From assembly GCF_047511655.1 (NCBI RefSeq), contig NC_133386.1, forward strand, positions 172,257,146-172,321,145: a stretch of 64,000 bases of DNA, written 5' to 3'. The translations under genes were made by a program, and so were the position numbers. The notes beneath the pieces are model-generated. The model was not told where the DNA came from and did no database searches. It saw only the letters and a list, made by a program, of their open reading frames with translations. Source of the DNA: Castor canadensis. Lineage: Eukaryota > Chordata > Mammalia > Rodentia > Castoridae. Shown here piece by piece: positions 60,188 to 64,000 of the stretch (position 1 is the first letter of the stretch; each line of letters starts with the position of its first letter).

Positions 60188-63100
60188 ATGACAGGAATCA
60201 CCACATATGTATCAATATTAACAGTGAATGTTAACGGACTTGACTCCCCCATCAAAAGACACCATTTGGCAAACTGGATTAAAAAGGAAGATCCAACAAT
60301 CTGTTGTTTACAGAAGACCCATCTCATTGACAGAAACAATCACTGGCTTAGGGTGAAAGGCTGGAAGAAGATTTACCAAGTCAATGGCCTCCAAAACCAG
60401 GCAGGAGTAGCAATACTTACCTTGGACAAAGTAGACTTCAAAGTTACATTGATCAAAAGAGATAAAGAAGGACATTCCATATTAATAAAAGGGGAAATAC
60501 ACCAAAAGGAAATAACAATTGTCAACATATATGCACCAAACATCAGGGCACCCAATTTCATCAAACATACTATGAAGGACCTAAAAGTACATATAGACTC
60601 CAACACAGTTGTAGTGGGAGACTTTAATACCCCCCTATCACCAATAGATAGGTCATCCAAACAAAAAATCAATAAAGAAATTCTAGAACTAAATCACACC
60701 ATAGATCAAATGGACCTAGCTGATGTCTACAGAATATTTCATCCAACTTCTGCACAGTATACATTCTTCTCAGCAGCCCATGAAACCTTCTCCAAAATTG
60801 ATCATATCTTAGGGCACAAAGCAAGCCTCAACAAATATAAGAAAATAGAAATAATCCCCATGCATTCTATCTGATCACAGTGCATTAAAACTAGAATTCA
60901 ACAACAAAAACAACAATAGAAAACATGCAAACAATTGGAAGTTGAACAACATATTGCTCAACGATCAATGGGTCATTGATGAAATAAAAGAGGAAATTAA
61001 AAGGTCCTGGAAGTTGATGAAAATGAAAACACGACCTAGTGAAATCTATGGGACACAGCAAAGGCAGTCCTAAGAGGAAAGTTTATAGCCATGAGTGCAT
61101 ATGTTTAAAGGACAGAAAGATCTCAAATCAATGACCTAATGCGATATCTTAAACTCCTAGAAAAACAAGAACAAGCAAATTCAAAAACAACCAGAAGGAG
61201 AGAAATAATAAAAATAAGGGCCAAAATTAATGAAATAGAAACAAACAAACAAAAAAAACATACAAAGAATCAATGAAAGAAAAAGCTGGTTCTTTGAAAA
61301 AATAAACAAGACTGACAGACCCCTGGCAAACCTAACTAAAATGAAGAGAGAAAAAACCCAAATCAGTAAAATTAGAAATGCAAAAGGGAAGATAACAACA
61401 AGCACCACAGAAATCCAGGAAATCATCAGAGACTATTTTGAGAACCTATATTCTAATAAATTTGAAAATCTTGAAGAAATGGAAAAATTTCTAGATACTT
61501 GTGACCATCCAAAATTGAAGCAAGAGGATATTAATCACCAGAATAGATCTATAACACAAAATGAAATTGAAGCAGCAATAGTCTCCCAAAAAAGAAAAGT
61601 CCAGGACCTGAAGGATTCTCTGCTGAATTCTATTAAACCTTTAAAGAAGAACTAATACCAACTCTCCTTAAACTTTTCCATGAAATAGAAAGGGAAGGAA
61701 CACTGCCTAACTCATTTTATGAAGCCAGTATAACACTCATCCCAAAACCAGACAAAGACACCTCTAAAAAGGAGAACTATGGGCCAACCTCCTTAATGAA
61801 TATCAATGGAAAAAACCTCAATAAAATAATGACAAACCAAATCCAACAACATATCAGAAAGATCATTCACCACGACCAATTGACTTCATCCCAGAGATTC
61901 AGGGGTGGTTCAACATATGCAAATCTGTAAATGTAATACAGCACATTAATAAAAGCAAAGACAAAAACCACTTAATCATTTCAATAGATGCAGAAAAAGC
62001 CTTCAATAAGATCAAACACCACTTCATGATAAAAGCTCTAAGAAAACTAGGAATAGAAGGAATGTACCTCAGCACTGCAAAGGCTAAATATGACAAACTT
62101 ATAGCCAACATCATACTTAATGGTGAAAAATTGAAACCATTTCCCATAAAATCAGGAATGAGACAAGGGTGCCCACTATCCCCACTCCTATTCAACATAG
62201 TCCTGGAATTCCTACCCAGAGCAATTAGGCAAGAAGAAAAAATAAAAGGAATACAAATAGGTAAAGAAGCTGTCAAAATATCCTTATTTGCAGACGACAT
62301 GATCCTATAGCTTAAAGACCCAAAAAAACTACCCAAAAACTCCTAGACACCATAAACAGCAACAGCAAGGTGTCAGGATACAAAATCAACTTACAAAATC
62401 ATTTGCATACACTGACAATGAACAATTGAGAAAGAATATATGGAAACAACTCCATTTACAACAGCCTCAAAAAAAATCAAATACCTAGAAGTAAACTTAA
62501 CAAAGGATGTGAATGATCTCTACAAGGAGAACTACAAACCCCTGAAGAAAGAGATCAAAGACTACAGAAGGTGGAAAGATCTCCCATGCTCATGGATTGG
62601 TAGAATCAGCATAGTAAAAATGGCTTTACTACCAAAAGCAATCTACATGTTTAATGCAATTCCCATCAAAATCCCAATGACATTCATCACAGAGATTGAA
62701 AAATCTACCCTAACGTTTATTTGGAAACACTAGACACTGCAAATAGCCAAGGCAATACTCACCAAAAAGAGCAATGCTGGAAGTATCACAATACCCAACT
62801 TCAAACTATATTACAAAGCAATAGCAATAAAAACTGCATGGTACTGGCACAAAAAAACAGACATGAAGACCAGTGGAACATTAATAGAGGACCACACAAC
62901 TATGTCCACCTTATTTTTTACAAAGGCGCCAAAAACGTAAGATGGAAAAGACAGCTTCTTCAACAAATGTTGCTGAGGAAAGTGGTTATCTGCCTGCAAA
63001 AAACTGAAACTAGATCCATGTATATCACCCTGTACTAGTATCAACTCAAAATGGATCAAGGACCTTAATATCAGATCTGAAACTCTGAAGTTAGTACCGG

Positions 63101-63977
63101 AAAGAGCAGGAGGCAACAGGCATAAGCAAGGAATTCCTCAATAAACCCCAGCAGCTCAGCAACTAAGAGAAAGGATGGACAAATGGGACTACATAAAACT
63201 AAAAAGCTTCTGCACAACAAAAGAAATGGTCTCCAAACTGAAGAGACCACCCACAGAGTGGGAGAAAATATTTGCCAGCTACACATCAGACAAAGGACTG
63301 ATAACCAGAATATACAGGGAACTCAAAAAACTAGTCTCCCAAAATCAATGAACCAATAAAGAAATGGGCAAATGAACTAAACAGAACTTTCTCAAAAGAA
63401 GAAATTCAAATGGCCAAAAAACACATGAAAAAATGCTCACCATCTCTAGCAATAAAGGAAATGCAAATTAAAACCACACTAAGATTCTACCTCACTCCTG
63501 TTAGAATAGCTATCATCAAGAACATCACCAACAACAGGTATTGGCCAGGATGTGGGGAAAAAGGAACCCTGGTGCACTGCTGGTGGGAATGCAAACTAGC
63601 ACAACCATTCTGGAAAAAAAATTTGGAGGCTTCTTAAAAATCTAAACATAGATCTGCCATATGATCCAATAATCCCACTCTTGGGGATATACCCAAAGGA
63701 ATGCAACTCAGGTTACTACTGAGGCACCTGCACACCCATGGTTATTGCAGCACTATTCACAATAACCAAGTTATGGAAACAGCCAAGATGCCCCACTACT
63801 GACGAATGGATTAAGAAAATGTGGTATTTATACACAATGGCGTTTTACTCAGCCATGAAGAATGAAATCTTATTATTTGCAAGTAAATGGATGGAACTGG
63901 AGAACATCATCCTGAGCGAGGTTAGCCAGGCTCAGAAGACCAAAAATCATATGTTCTCCCTCATATGCAGACTTTAG
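60188..63977 (+). pseudogene. L1 ORF2 remnant (endonuclease and reverse transcriptase)
   Basis: ORF2 normally encodes an AP-type endonuclease, a reverse transcriptase and a cysteine-rich C-terminus. The endonuclease frame is open for 228 codons from the ATG at 60,188 (TVNVNGL; the GDFNTPL motif). The metal-binding Glu of the QETHL motif reads Lys here (LQKTHLI), and the terminal SDH motif is lost to a one-base frameshift at about 60,850-60,875. The reverse transcriptase contains SIDAEKAFN, a [10 protein letters not shown] segment and the catalytic FADD (about 62,288-62,299), then a TAG. The C-terminal part has [15 protein letters not shown] near 63,550. The protein end is recognisable as NHMFSLICRL before the stop at 63,977. 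Several frames are used, so it cannot make a protein. Confidence 0.88.
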
Positions 63978-64000
63978 ATCAAGGGCAAATGCAGCAGTGT

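Larger units (their letters stand above)
58171..64000 (+). mobile_element. LINE-1, 5'-intact, decayed, reaches window edge
   Basis: In order, the element shows a 5' UTR (about 58,171-58,980, including a GTTT-rich patch at 58,660-58,765), an ORF1 remnant, and an ORF2 remnant ending at 63,977. A short start of the 3' UTR precedes the window end. At 5.83 kb it is close to full length. A CAAGATGGC sequence sits at its very start. Multiple frameshifts and stops in both ORFs make it incompetent. It lies in a PAMR1 intron in antisense orientation and was inserted into or next to an older L1 fragment. The 3' end and target duplication are not visible. Confidence 0.88.

Noticed and set aside
59368..62336. 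Long minus-strand open frames across the L1 (for example 61,899-62,336 and 59,495-59,815)
   Set aside because: They are antisense shadows of the L1 ORF1 and ORF2 remnants on the + strand; A-rich sense sequence gives few stops in antisense.

Overview
The window is ordinary mammalian nuclear DNA: two single-copy genes split by introns, embedded in SINEs, LINE-1 and other old repeats. The abundant SINE type pairs a B1-like (7SL-derived) left half with an ID-like (tRNA-derived) right half. That composition points to a rodent of the beaver/squirrel-related lineages, and the right-half consensus looks to me most like beaver (Castor). This is an inference from repeat type, not a search.

Layout: (1) 1-9,560 is the 5' end of SLC1A2 intron 1 (minus strand; the glial glutamate transporter EAAT2/GLT-1). 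It holds no recognisable exon and has old L1 and MIR remnants. (2) About 9,060-11,060 is a CpG island containing SLC1A2 exon 1; only 17 coding bases lie there (9,561-9,577), followed by a good splice donor. (3) About 11,100-24,130 is intergenic and repeat-rich. (4) 24,130-57,331 is the 3' part of PAMR1 (minus strand; a secreted inactive serine protease with CUB, EGF, two Sushi domains and an S1-like domain). Seven coding exons were located base by base. Their phases fit exactly and give 555 codons plus stop, ending in a 3' UTR with an AATAAA signal. (5) 57,440-64,000, in a PAMR1 intron, holds an old L1 ORF2 fragment and, starting within it, a nearly complete 5'-intact but decayed LINE-1 running in the + direction to the window edge.

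The two genes are in the same tail-to-head order (PAMR1 then SLC1A2, both minus) that I recall for human chromosome 11p13. No new biological system was found. Points worth a second look are the degenerate protease triad of PAMR1, a short upstream ORF in the probable SLC1A2 leader, a 178-base uninterrupted purine run grown from a SINE tail, a (TG)22 tract upstream of a PAMR1 acceptor, and three unexplained open frames.
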